Assembly (NCBI GenBank): GCA_038727705.1
Contig: JAVYVJ010000002.1
Coordinates: forward strand, 176,012 to 240,011
DNA: 64,000 nucleotides
DNA from: Zestosphaera sp.
Lineage (GTDB): Archaea > Thermoproteota > Thermoprotei_A > Sulfolobales > NBVN01
Direction of reading: 5' to 3'
The notes below the pieces were generated by a model that saw only the letters and a program-made list of their open reading frames with translations, was not told the origin of the DNA and made no database searches. Shown here one piece after another: positions 50,696-58,822 of this stretch. Numbering within the stretch: position 1 is the first letter of the stretch; the number at the start of each line of letters is the position of its first letter. The position numbers and the translations under genes are program-made.

Positions 50696-51968
50696 TGATA
50701 ACATGTACCGCGCAGGGTATGCATGGGTCGTAAGCCCTAACTAACGCCTCGACCACACCCCTGATTGACTTGTCAGCCATGCCACCCCTGCTGATGAGTT
50801 CCCCGACCAGAGCCTCGGCAGCTACCTCTATGTGTCTCGAGAACATGACGGTGGGAGTTATTATGTCGGCGCTGACTACCCTTAGGTTTTGATCTATCTC
50901 GTAATGATGTATTAAGAGTCCTCTCGGCGCCTCTACGATGCCGACACCGTGCCCTCCTTTAGGAGTCCCCCTAATGGACACTGGTTTGGGCTCCCTACCT
51001 AAGTGCTCATCGAGAACGTCCACCACGTTCTTCAGAATAATTATGGACTCCAACGCTTTAGCATATATGTTGGAGAATGGGTTAACGGTCAGGACATCCT
51101 CGTACCTACGTAGTTGACGCCTCAGGTCTTCCTCCACGGCGCTGCTATCGTGTCTGACAAGGTTAAGTAGCCTAGCCCTAGCTCCGACGTAGAAGGCCTT
51201 GTCACCCAGCAAGCACTTCTTACTGGTCGAGCCGCCGTGACTCTGTTCCCTGAATATGTCGCGGTAGTTCTCATACACTGTGAGTGAGTCCCTGCTGGTA
51301 TCCAGGGAGTACGGTCCCCCCTCAGGCACTGTTTTAAAGGGTGAGCCACATAGGGCTACGTACTCTGGGGACGGATCCTTAAGATCCGGGATTTCGACAC
51401 TCAAGATCGCTTCGACAAACCCCTCCAGCTCGACTGTCAAGTCCTTAAGTAACGCTAATGCCCTCCCTACGTGACCGCTCCTCACGCCAGTCGTGAAGCC
51501 CCCGGGTAGGTAGACGTTGGGGTTGGTCAGCCTCCCGCCGAGTAGTTGAAGAACATTGTTAAGTGCGTTGTTGAACCTCATCAGCCTGGCTAGGTAGCTC
51601 TTCGCCAGGTCCCCGGTATCGTAGTCGGGCAATGCGAGGAAGGCTAGATGTATCAGGTGGTTCTGAACCACTTGAACCTTGTTACAGGCATCCCTTAGCG
51701 CGGCGGTAACGTCGTCCACACTTATATTCAGGGCTGATTCAACCGCTAGGTTTGAAGCCCAGAAGTGTGCGTGACTGCATATGCCGCATATCCTGGAGAC
51801 AACGTAGGGTACTTCCTCATACTTGCGTCCCTTAACCAGGGTTTCAAAGGATCTGGGGCTAGCCACGCTGCTGTATTCCACCCTCACGCTCCCGTCCCCT
51901 ATAGACACCACTAACTCCGACTCACCGGCAACCCTATCCACTTCTGATGTAACTTTCGAGACGCTCAT
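50688..51968 (-). CDS. [NiFe] hydrogenase large (catalytic) subunit, group 3-like
   Basis: 426 residues. Ni ligands in both motifs: SRICGICSHAH (L1, near residue 60) and DPCIPCAVH (L2, at the C-terminus). GGHGVGIVEAPRGLLIHHY is the conserved family loop. After the L2 His only VIRR remains, so the usual cleavable C-terminal extension is all but absent. Length and the absence of membrane-binding marks suit soluble group 3 enzymes. Overlaps the upstream chimeric HoxU-like gene by 4 bp (ATGA). H2 oxidation or production would take place here. Confidence 0.92.
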   Translation of the reverse strand: MSVSKVTSEVDRVAGESELVVSIGDGSVRVEYSSVASPRSFETLVKGRKYEEVPYVVSRICGICSHAHFWASNLAVESALNISVDDVTAALRDACNKVQVVQNHLIHLAFLALPDYDTGDLAKSYLARLMRFNNALNNVLQLLGGRLTNPNVYLPGGFTTGVRSGHVGRALALLKDLTVELEGFVEAILSVEIPDLKDPSPEYVALCGSPFKTVPEGGPYSLDTSRDSLTVYENYRDIFREQSHGGSTSKKCLLGDKAFYVGARARLLNLVRHDSSAVEEDLRRQLRRYEDVLTVNPFSNIYAKALESIIILKNVVDVLDEHLGREPKPVSIRGTPKGGHGVGIVEAPRGLLIHHYEIDQNLRVVSADIITPTVMFSRHIEVAAEALVGELISRGGMADKSIRGVVEALVRAYDPCIPCAVHVIRR

Positions 51969-52612
51969 CTCGGCTCGACCTCAAGAAACCTGCGTAGGTT
52001 GCGGGGTAGGTAGTTCCAGAAGAATCTAGTCATCGACGACAGCTCTCCCGTGTTAAAGCCATGCTTCTTATAATGACCCTCAATGGCGTCCCTCCAGACA
52101 CCCTCGCTCTCAACGTAACCCCTGCATCCGATGCATGGGGAGCCTTTCCTAACGCACTCAGCGTTGCATCCAGCCACAGTTAAAGCTCCAAGACATAGGA
52201 TCCCCTTACTCAGGAGGCAGTTTGGCCCATGTAGTGGGCATTCAGCGCACACCGGTATGCCCTCTACACCCATATCCTTAGCTAGACCTAGCAACTCACA
52301 CCTGCCCTTCCTGACACAACTCCAGCATTCGATCCTGTGCGTCGACAAGAGTAGCTCGAAGTTAACTCTCCTGATCCTCCTGAGTTCATCGTCCTCAACA
52401 ATAACCTTAGAGCCTTCAGCGACCGGGAACCTGCACGCCGGCACCACCCTGCCGTTGACCTTCACCACGCAGATCCTGCACGTGGCTTCGTTGAATAACC
52501 CCTGAAGATAGCACAGCGTCGGGACTCTAAACCCCGCTTTCTCCACAGCGTCGATGATCGGGGAGTTCGGCAGCACTTCCACCTCAACACCGCTTACATA
52601 AACCTTAACCAT
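51965..52612 (-). CDS. Chimeric hydrogenase subunit: NuoG/HoxU-like module plus [NiFe] small-subunit C-terminal segment
   Basis: 215 residues. Residues 1-65: plant-type [2Fe-2S] with Cys 34, 45, 48, 60. Residues 85-108: His-Cys [4Fe-4S] with His 92 and Cys 96, 99, 105. Residues 120-166: VCAECPLHGPNC, ILCLGALTVAGCNAEC and SPCIGCRG match the C-terminal cluster region of group 3 [NiFe] small subunits, such as the CLGPVTRAGCGA...C.GCRG block. The small subunit encoded downstream lacks this block, so its second half appears to have moved here. ATG 52612. Followed by the large subunit with 4-bp overlap. Confidence 0.87.
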   Translation of the reverse strand: MVKVYVSGVEVEVLPNSPIIDAVEKAGFRVPTLCYLQGLFNEATCRICVVKVNGRVVPACRFPVAEGSKVIVEDDELRRIRRVNFELLLSTHRIECWSCVRKGRCELLGLAKDMGVEGIPVCAECPLHGPNCLLSKGILCLGALTVAGCNAECVRKGSPCIGCRGYVESEGVWRDAIEGHYKKHGFNTGELSSMTRFFWNYLPRNLRRFLEVEPR

Positions 52613-52616
52613 CTCA

Positions 52617-54440
52617 CTACACCTTCCTCACAGCCCCGAAGGGACACGCAACCAAGCATTGCCCGCACTTAATACAAAGCCCAGGATCTATCCTGTAGGC
52701 CTTCCCAGGCATTCCTGAGATGGCTTTCGTGGGGCAGTTTCTCGCGCATTGGCCACACCCTCTGCACGACGCAACGTCTATAGAGTAGGACACTAATTTA
52801 CTGCAGACCTTGGCAGGGCATTTCTTGTTGGTAATGTGCTCCAAGTATTCGTCCTTAAAGTACCTGAGGGTTGATATGACTGGGTTCGGTGCCGTCCCGC
52901 CTAACGCGCATAAGCTACTTCTGGACGTTGCTTCCCCAAGTTCCTGTATGGTCTCTAAATCCTCTAGGACCCCCTCACCAGATGTGATTCTCTCGAGCAT
53001 GTTGCTGAGTACCTTCATCCCGACTCTGCAAGGCAAGCACTTACCACACGACTCAGCCAGGGTGAAGTTCGTGAAGAACTTAGCGACATCAACCATGCAG
53101 TTGGAGTCGTCAATAACTACAAGCCCTCCGGAGCCCATTATAGCTCCGTAAGCCTGGAGGCTCTCATAATCTAACTCAAGATCAACCAAGTCTGCAGGTA
53201 TGCATCCGCCGCTGGGACCCCCTATCTGCACGGCCTTGACCTTCCTTCCTTCAGGAGGCCCCCCCGCTAGGTCGTAGATAAGCGTCCTTATCTTCGTGCC
53301 TATAGGTATCTCGTACACACCCGTCCTCTTGACGGAACCCGTCACGCAGAACATCTTGGTTCCCTTGGACCTCTCAGTCCCGTAGGCAGTGAACTCCTCC
53401 ACCCCAACCTGGAATATGGTGGCGACGTGAGCAAGTGTCTCAACGTTGTTTATCACGGTTGGTTTCCCCCACAGCCCGCTGGTCGCTGGGTAGGGTGGTC
53501 TCTGCCTAGGCCTAGACCTACCCTCTATCGCGGATATGAGCGCCGTCTCCTCGCCGCACACGAAGGCTCCAGCGCTTCTATATACCTCGACGTCGAATCT
53601 GAAGCCGCTTCCAAGGATGTTCTCGCCTAGGAAACTCCGTTCTCTGGCCTGCTGCACCGCGCTTTCGAGCCTGTCTGCCATCAGCGGCTTCTCAGCCCTA
53701 ACGAATATATATCCTTTGGAGGCACCTACGGCGTAGCCGGCTATTATGAGGCCCTCTAGAACCCTATGCGGATCCGACTCAGCTAAGAGTCTATTCATGA
53801 ATGCGCCAGGATCCCCCTCATCCCCGTTACATATGACGTACTTCACGTCGCTCTTCTGGTCGTAAGCGATCTTCCACTTCTGCCAGGTCGGGAATCCAGC
53901 GCCGCCGCGGCCCCTTAGTCCTGAGACCCTTATAGCGTCGATGACCCCTTCCCTGCTTAAGCTAAGCGCCTTCTTCAGTCCCGAATAGCCTCCTGTGGCG
54001 ATGTAGTCGTCTATGGATTCCGGATCCACCAGACCGCAATTCCTGGAAACAAACCTGACCTGATGTCTCCATGCGGGCAGGGAGTCTAACGTAGGGACAT
54101 TGACGAATCCATCAACCCTGAATCTAATGGCTAGAGCACCGCCGAGGTCGCCGTCAACGTATCTGCTTATTAAATCCTCAACGGCCTCTGCCTTGACGTT
54201 CGCATAGATAGCTGGTGGCAACCCCTCCTTTGCCAATTCTATCCATGGGTCAAGGTAACAGGCGCCCATACACCCGACTCTATGGATCTCAGCGTCGACT
54301 CCCAGGGTCTTCAGAGCCTCAACCACGGCGTTGTAGACATTCTCAGCACCTGCGGCTAGCGTGCAGCTGGATATAGGAACTCTGATTCTGAATCCTCTGG
54401 AGCCGTAGATGATCTCCCTCAACCGCTTGAAATCATGCAT
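52617..54440 (-). CDS. NuoF/HydB-type diaphorase subunit (FMN, Fe-S)
   Basis: 607 residues: N-terminal thioredoxin-like [2Fe-2S] region (VGCMGACYLDP), the FMN/NADH module with GLRGRGGAGFPTWQKW, CNGDEGDPGAFM and AFVCGEETALI, the N3-type cluster SCGKCLPCRVG, and two C-terminal ferredoxin clusters (CRGCGQCARNCP, CIKCGQCLVACP). This is the layout of HydB/HndC-type subunits of bifurcating and NAD-linked hydrogenases. It likely reduces NAD(P) or splits electrons with ferredoxin. Overlaps the NuoE gene by 8 bp. Confidence 0.92.
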   Translation of the reverse strand: MHDFKRLREIIYGSRGFRIRVPISSCTLAAGAENVYNAVVEALKTLGVDAEIHRVGCMGACYLDPWIELAKEGLPPAIYANVKAEAVEDLISRYVDGDLGGALAIRFRVDGFVNVPTLDSLPAWRHQVRFVSRNCGLVDPESIDDYIATGGYSGLKKALSLSREGVIDAIRVSGLRGRGGAGFPTWQKWKIAYDQKSDVKYVICNGDEGDPGAFMNRLLAESDPHRVLEGLIIAGYAVGASKGYIFVRAEKPLMADRLESAVQQARERSFLGENILGSGFRFDVEVYRSAGAFVCGEETALISAIEGRSRPRQRPPYPATSGLWGKPTVINNVETLAHVATIFQVGVEEFTAYGTERSKGTKMFCVTGSVKRTGVYEIPIGTKIRTLIYDLAGGPPEGRKVKAVQIGGPSGGCIPADLVDLELDYESLQAYGAIMGSGGLVVIDDSNCMVDVAKFFTNFTLAESCGKCLPCRVGMKVLSNMLERITSGEGVLEDLETIQELGEATSRSSLCALGGTAPNPVISTLRYFKDEYLEHITNKKCPAKVCSKLVSYSIDVASCRGCGQCARNCPTKAISGMPGKAYRIDPGLCIKCGQCLVACPFGAVRKV

Positions 54441-55038
54441 TCTCGTGCCCCTTCATCCTCTCCAGCGCCTTAGACCTATAACTAAGAACCACCTTCCTAC
54501 CTTCCGAAGGGGTCAGCCTGCCGTGGACGTATCTCTCACTACCGTCGGAAGACATGACCATGACCACAGGCGCTAAGCTACAGCAACCGAAACACCTGGC
54601 CTTCTCTACAGACACGGCCACCGTTACGGCCCCGTCGCTGGTGGTAGTCCTGCCGCCGTCGAGCCCGACAGCCTTCCTCATGGCCTCGTAGACTTCTGAG
54701 GACCCCCTCAGATAGCAGGCGGTGCCGAAGCACACGTAAACAACGTACTTACCAACGGGTTCCAGCCTGAATTGATGATAGAATGTTGCGACGTTAAGAA
54801 CCTCCGAGAGGGGGATGCCTAATCTAGCCGAGAGCCTCTCAAGAGCTTCTCTGGGCAGATAGAGAAACCTCTTCTGAATCTCTTGAAGCATGCCCACCAA
54901 CCTACCCCTATCATATCCGTACCTACTGACGATCTCATCAACCATACTGTACTGATCCGCACGCGGCGCACCTAAGGTAGCAGCGCCCAAAGTGCGAGTT
55001 AACTCCCGTTTCTGCGGGCTCGTCAGGCACACCCTCAT
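54433..55038 (-). CDS. NuoE/HydC-type [2Fe-2S] subunit
   Basis: 201 residues; thioredoxin-like [2Fe-2S] domain with CFGTACYLRG and CFGCCSLAP supplying four cysteines, preceded by a helical region (YDRGRLVGMLQEIQKRF) and ATFYHQFRLEPVGKY. First gene of the hydrogenase operon. A TATA-like TTATACTT (55066-55073, minus strand) puts transcription start a few nt before ATG 55038; a start at the Met near residue 32 would give the usual NuoE length. Confidence 0.9.
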   Translation of the reverse strand: MRVCLTSPQKRELTRTLGAATLGAPRADQYSMVDEIVSRYGYDRGRLVGMLQEIQKRFLYLPREALERLSARLGIPLSEVLNVATFYHQFRLEPVGKYVVYVCFGTACYLRGSSEVYEAMRKAVGLDGGRTTTSDGAVTVAVSVEKARCFGCCSLAPVVMVMSSDGSERYVHGRLTPSEGRKVVLSYRSKALERMKGHENA

Positions 55039-55065
55039 TCCTAGCGTCGTCTACCATATTAAGAA

Positions 55066-55104
55066 AAGTATAAGTTACCTTACTTAAGTATAAGTAAGTA
55101 TAAT
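55066..55104 (-). promoter_or_regulatory. Three AAGTATAA repeats at the hydrogenase promoter
   Basis: AAGTATAA (TTATACTT on the coding strand) starts at 55066, 55086 and 55096: spacings of 20 and 10 bp, two and one helical turns. The most downstream copy is probably the TATA box; the others could be operator sites. Confidence 0.55.
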
Positions 55105-55147
55105 TATCTTATGTGGAATACGCTGACATCGCATACTCGCAGCCGAA

Positions 55148-55163
55148 AGCCCTCTTCAGGGCT
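55148..55163 (-). terminator. Hairpin after the AbrB-PhoU regulator gene
   Basis: AGCCCT-CTTC-AGGGCT is a perfect 6-bp stem with tetraloop starting 6 bp after the stop; separates this gene from the hydrogenase promoter. Confidence 0.45.
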
Positions 55164-55168
55164 GGGGA

Positions 55169-56062
55169 TCAGACCCTCGGATAGAAGTGTTTGCACCTGC
55201 AGGCCTTGTTCCTGATGCATCGCCCTAAAACAATCTCTGAGATCTTCGTCAGCAGATGCCTACACCTATCGCATAACCCTTGAGCCGCGTTTATCGTGGC
55301 GAGGGCTTTGAGCACGTTGCCGGCTGTATTCACAGCGGAGTCTATGTCCTGACTGAACAGAGCGCGTGTGGACGCTTCAGTCAGTTCTAAGAGATTACCT
55401 ACGCATTTATCGCTACGAGCCTCTTGAGGGTTCATGCTCATCAGGACGTCAAGCAACTCCTTAACGTACTCCACAGCTAGAACCAAATCTATCGCTTCAT
55501 AAGGTTCTATAGACTCCTCCGCCAGATGCAATTTCAGGTTTCTGAGGAAATAGAGGTACATCCGCATGACCTCTTTATATGCTAGTGATGCCCTCTCGAG
55601 GGCGCCCTCCTCTAGAGCCTCTAAGACCTCGTATATTGTTGACTCCATGAGTTTGGCGATGGAGTCCAACTCCGCCTTAACGTCGTTGAAGACGAATTCA
55701 TGGACGTCCGAGCTCGGGTCGGCTTTTAATATGAACATAGTCACGTTGCTCTTGAGCTTCTCGGCTAACTCTATAACATCTACATAGCTTGACTTGACCT
55801 TGACCTTAGTGACGCCCTCCAAGTATGCTGACACAAGCTTTCTCAAGGCCAGGTCTTGACTCTCAACTTCGACAAGTATGTTCATGCCCTCATCGCTTTC
55901 TCTCTGGGTACGCGGTAACATCGTAATTCTACTCCCATCGAACACTAGGTTGACATCGTCGCCGGGCTTTATCCCAATTGACTCCGCCCACTTTTTAGGT
56001 ATGATTACAGATAGCGAGCCCTTGCCAACCACGCTCACCTTCTTAACTACCTTCTCGGACAT
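55169..56062 (-). CDS. AbrB-PhoU domain regulator with cysteine-rich tail
   Basis: 297 residues. Residues 5-45 are an AbrB/SpoVT swapped-hairpin DNA-binding domain (KVSVVGKGSLSVIIPKKWAES), then a PhoU-like all-helical region, and a tail with CDRC, C, C and CRC cysteines (residues about 258-291). AbrB-PhoU proteins in archaea are linked to phosphate transport, but no phosphate genes are here. ATG 56062 follows two TATA-like elements (56080-56100). Located directly upstream of the hydrogenase operon; regulating it is only a guess. Confidence 0.78.
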   Translation of the reverse strand: MSEKVVKKVSVVGKGSLSVIIPKKWAESIGIKPGDDVNLVFDGSRITMLPRTQRESDEGMNILVEVESQDLALRKLVSAYLEGVTKVKVKSSYVDVIELAEKLKSNVTMFILKADPSSDVHEFVFNDVKAELDSIAKLMESTIYEVLEALEEGALERASLAYKEVMRMYLYFLRNLKLHLAEESIEPYEAIDLVLAVEYVKELLDVLMSMNPQEARSDKCVGNLLELTEASTRALFSQDIDSAVNTAGNVLKALATINAAQGLCDRCRHLLTKISEIVLGRCIRNKACRCKHFYPRV

Positions 56063-56330
56063 GTCCAGTCCAAGTCTTATATTTAAAGACACTTAAATAC
56101 TGTTTTCAGGCCTCAAGACAGCTCAGGCCTGGAATGGGATTGCTTGCTCAATGCCGATTTATTTATGCGTGCTCAAACAGTACGCCAAAGTGTGTGAATG
56201 CCCGGGATGGACAGGCTTCTTCGATAATAAGCGGTTATAGTTAGGGACGCAATCTGAACGTGGTACTAACGCACTTCATAAGTTACGGGAGGGAAGGTAG
56301 TCAGCCATCCCTCCTACGTTGAAAACGAGG
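56063..56330. other. Gene-free region with a GC-rich hairpin
   Basis: Promoter elements of the regulator at its left edge; GGAGGGA/TCCCTCC (56288-56294, 56108-equivalent arm at 56308-56314) forms a 7-bp stem with a 13-nt loop. Nothing else recognised. Confidence 0.35.
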
Positions 56331-56400
56331 GAGTTTATCAGCCGGGGGTTCTCTCCGCATCGGATTTCAGTAGCACCTAGCTTTCCTCATCCAAGAACTC
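56331..56400 (-). ncRNA. Candidate C/D box guide RNA
   Basis: On the minus strand: GAGTT, C-box-like TGGATGA, 16 nt, D' box CTGA, 4 nt, C'-like CGATGCG, 14 nt, D box CTGA, then AACTC. The GAGTT/AACTC pair flanks the C and D boxes exactly as the terminal stem of a K-turn RNA, and 56 nt from C to D is the archaeal size. Both D boxes are exact; the C boxes are imperfect. Guides upstream of D' and D are AGCTAGGTGCTA and AGAACCCCCGG. Targets not identified. Confidence 0.45.
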
Positions 56401-56422
56401 AGGGACTTCGGCCCATTTAAGT

Positions 56423-56914
56423 TTACAGGTCAGTCTCCTCAGCGACTTTAGAAGTGACCACCGTCCCATCGCAATCAACTACGTAAAGCCATAGACCGTT
56501 CGAGTCTACAGCCTTGGTCAACTTCCTCAGCAGTTCGTTAAGGTCTTCAGGCATGAGTTGCTCAAGCAACTCACGTTCCTCGCAGAGGCTGGTCAGATAT
56601 TCCTTCTGCAGGAGATACCTACATCCCAGTGTGACGCCATCCTCGTCAATGACGCACTGAGCCGGAGTGAAGGACGGCAACGGGGGTAGGAAACCCCTAT
56701 ATGCCTCAACGTAAGTCCCTCGCTCCCCGGCAGGCGTCCTGCCGCGAAGCACGACCCCGCTAATAGGCTCGCATCCCAAGCTGATGTATATTTCCTTAAG
56801 AATCTTCAGCCCTCCAAGCAGGCTAGACACTTCTTCAGGCAATCTCTCAAGCACTTCGTCAACGCAGTTTGAGGGTAACACACATCCTATATGGTACTTC
56901 TCGAAGACGCTCAT
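56423..56914 (-). CDS. Hypothetical protein
   Basis: 163 residues; family not recognised. Contains several cysteines (IGCVLPSNC, LGCEPIS, LGCRYL), a helical C-terminal third, and a closing beta hairpin. ATG 56914 with AAGGTCG upstream is preferred; ATG 56968 would overlap pyrH by 26 bp. Same direction as pyrH and perhaps co-transcribed. Confidence 0.55.
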   Translation of the reverse strand: MSVFEKYHIGCVLPSNCVDEVLERLPEEVSSLLGGLKILKEIYISLGCEPISGVVLRGRTPAGERGTYVEAYRGFLPPLPSFTPAQCVIDEDGVTLGCRYLLQKEYLTSLCEERELLEQLMPEDLNELLRKLTKAVDSNGLWLYVVDCDGTVVTSKVAEETDL

Positions 56915-56942
56915 AACGACCTTATACCGATTTCCCGACCCC

Positions 56943-57623
56943 CTACTCAGGCCTGACCCAAGATCCATAGACTCTCTCTCCAGAAAGCACTGATTTGAGC
57001 ATGTATGGTTTAAACGCGTTTATGAAGACTACCTGAAGCCGGGCTCTCTCGATTATGGAGAGGGCTACAGGATCTAGCAATTCATATCTTCCAGGCACGT
57101 AGGACTGCGTCAACACCTTCCTTAAATCACGTATCGTCAGCTCCCTCAGGACGCTGGCGTTAGGCTCTATCTTGGGGTCTTTGTCGTAGACGCCATCTAC
57201 TGTGGTGGCGTTTATCAGCAGCTCTACGTTCAAGAGTTCAGCGAGGGATGCAGCTACAGCGTTCGTGGACTGACCTGGTTGCAATCCTCCCCCCACGGCG
57301 ATTTTATCCAAGTTCCACGCGTGTATGAAGTCCTCTATCCTAGTCGGCACTGGGTAGTAGGCGTGGTCACCCAACATGGCTGAGAGCAGCATAGCGTTAA
57401 GTCTCGACGCACCTATCCCTAGGATGTCCTGCCATCCAAGCGAGACCCCCGCCTCAGAGGCCATGCTTATGTACTTCCTGGCAGTTTCGCCGCCACCCAC
57501 AACCACCGCGATCTTAACCCCGCTCCCTCTATACTTCAGAATCACGTCCGCCAGCTCTGCGAGCGTCTTAACGTTCTCGACGCTGAAGACCTTACCCGTC
57601 AGCTTAATCACTACACGCTCCAT
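56943..57623 (-). CDS. pyrH: Uridylate (UMP) kinase, archaeal type
   Basis: 226 residues of the amino-acid-kinase fold: VVIKLTGKVFS, VVVGGGETARKYI, GGLQPGQSTNAVAA and NATTVDGVYDKDP are the archaeal UMP kinase segments. Phosphorylates UMP to UDP in pyrimidine synthesis. ATG start. Length normal. Confidence 0.92.
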   Translation of the reverse strand: MERVVIKLTGKVFSVENVKTLAELADVILKYRGSGVKIAVVVGGGETARKYISMASEAGVSLGWQDILGIGASRLNAMLLSAMLGDHAYYPVPTRIEDFIHAWNLDKIAVGGGLQPGQSTNAVAASLAELLNVELLINATTVDGVYDKDPKIEPNASVLRELTIRDLRKVLTQSYVPGRYELLDPVALSIIERARLQVVFINAFKPYMLKSVLSGERVYGSWVRPE

Positions 57624-57757
57624 CTAAGGCCCTCTAAGAATTAGTTTTACTTGTTAAAAGGATTGCATCTGAAGGCCTTACCCTGAAGTGTTGGGGGGAT
57701 GGACGTGGTTAAAGTGGAGCGTCCGGAGAATGAGTGTCTAGGTGGTGGGCTGGCATG

Positions 57758-58720
57758 CTAGCCTGTGATCTCGTGCTGTATGCCAAGAGATTTCAACACA
57801 TCAAGGATTGAGCTCCGTGGGATAGCTCCCATCTTAGCTATCACCGCCTTAACCGCTGGCGGGTTACTCCTCAACACAGCCAGCCTAGAGACCTCCCTCA
57901 ACTCACCCTCGCTGGTTGAGAGCTCTTTAATCGCGTACCTAGATATTATGTGACCGTAGCACTCGCCGAGGCTAAGCGCCCTCTTGGTGAATCCCTCTGC
58001 GTAGTGCGGTCCTCCGAAGCCTACGGTCGGCGTGCAGTTAGGCGGCAGTTTAACGTTTATTAAAGCGTCAGCAACTGCATCACCCACCACCGCATGAGCT
58101 CTCTTCAGGCGCCACTCACTCTCTGAAGAACCTATCTCAACAAAAGTCAGCGGTTTTTCGAGGTTCGTGGGGCCGTGGTGAGTTACCTCATAGACAACCT
58201 CAAACCCTGGGAGACCCTCTGAAGCCAGTCTGCTGAGGTTACTTAGAATTGAGTATGTCAGGGATGGATTAGCTATCGAGAGCTCCCTAGGTCTACCGCC
58301 CGCTTCAGCGGCTGCCGTGGGGTTACCTGTGTGGTGAACTGTCAAGGACTTGATGCCCGAGCTTGCCCTATGGAGTGAGAGAACTACGTAGGAATTCGCC
58401 TCAGGCAAGACATCGTCCAGAAAGTCGAAATATATGACATCCTCCCTGAAACCCACTAAGACAGCGTCAACCTCCTCAATAACCCATGATGCGATGCTAC
58501 CTGACCTGCGGGTCTCCCTACACCTGAACACCCTTCTCAAATGGTCTGCAACCCCCTTCCCCGCAGGGTCGTCGACGTTATACACGACTCCAATGACGCC
58601 CGCACTTGCTTGTAAGCCTAGTGTGTGGCGTCCTTCAATGTCGCGGCCGTAGCCACTAACGGGTAAGCCTACGCGGTCTGCAGTTTGAGGAAAGCCTGGC
58701 CGAAACACTCCCAGCCTCAC
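57758..58720 (-). CDS. dtd2: D-aminoacyl-tRNA deacylase type 2 (DTD2/GEK1)
   Basis: Removes D-amino acids from tRNA. Motifs VHHTGNPT, VTHHGPT, FVEIGSSE and FGGPHYAEGF are diagnostic. Homology begins at VIGVVYNVDDPAG, but the frame has no ATG, GTG or TTG close before it. GTG 58720 is used: TATA-like CTTAATAAAG (58741-58750, minus) puts transcription start there. It gives about 41 extra N-terminal residues; GTG 58708 with GGTGA upstream is possible, as is a rare ATT start. Confidence 0.85.
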   Translation of the reverse strand: MRLGVFRPGFPQTADRVGLPVSGYGRDIEGRHTLGLQASAGVIGVVYNVDDPAGKGVADHLRRVFRCRETRRSGSIASWVIEEVDAVLVGFREDVIYFDFLDDVLPEANSYVVLSLHRASSGIKSLTVHHTGNPTAAAEAGGRPRELSIANPSLTYSILSNLSRLASEGLPGFEVVYEVTHHGPTNLEKPLTFVEIGSSESEWRLKRAHAVVGDAVADALINVKLPPNCTPTVGFGGPHYAEGFTKRALSLGECYGHIISRYAIKELSTSEGELREVSRLAVLRSNPPAVKAVIAKMGAIPRSSILDVLKSLGIQHEITG

Positions 58721-58822
58721 CCGTAGAAATAAAGGGATGTCTTTATTAAGCAAGCGCCCCCGAGCGTAGTCGTTTAGCGAGTGCCAGGAAGTCTCCAGGG
58801 AGGAGACCGATTACTTCCCACA

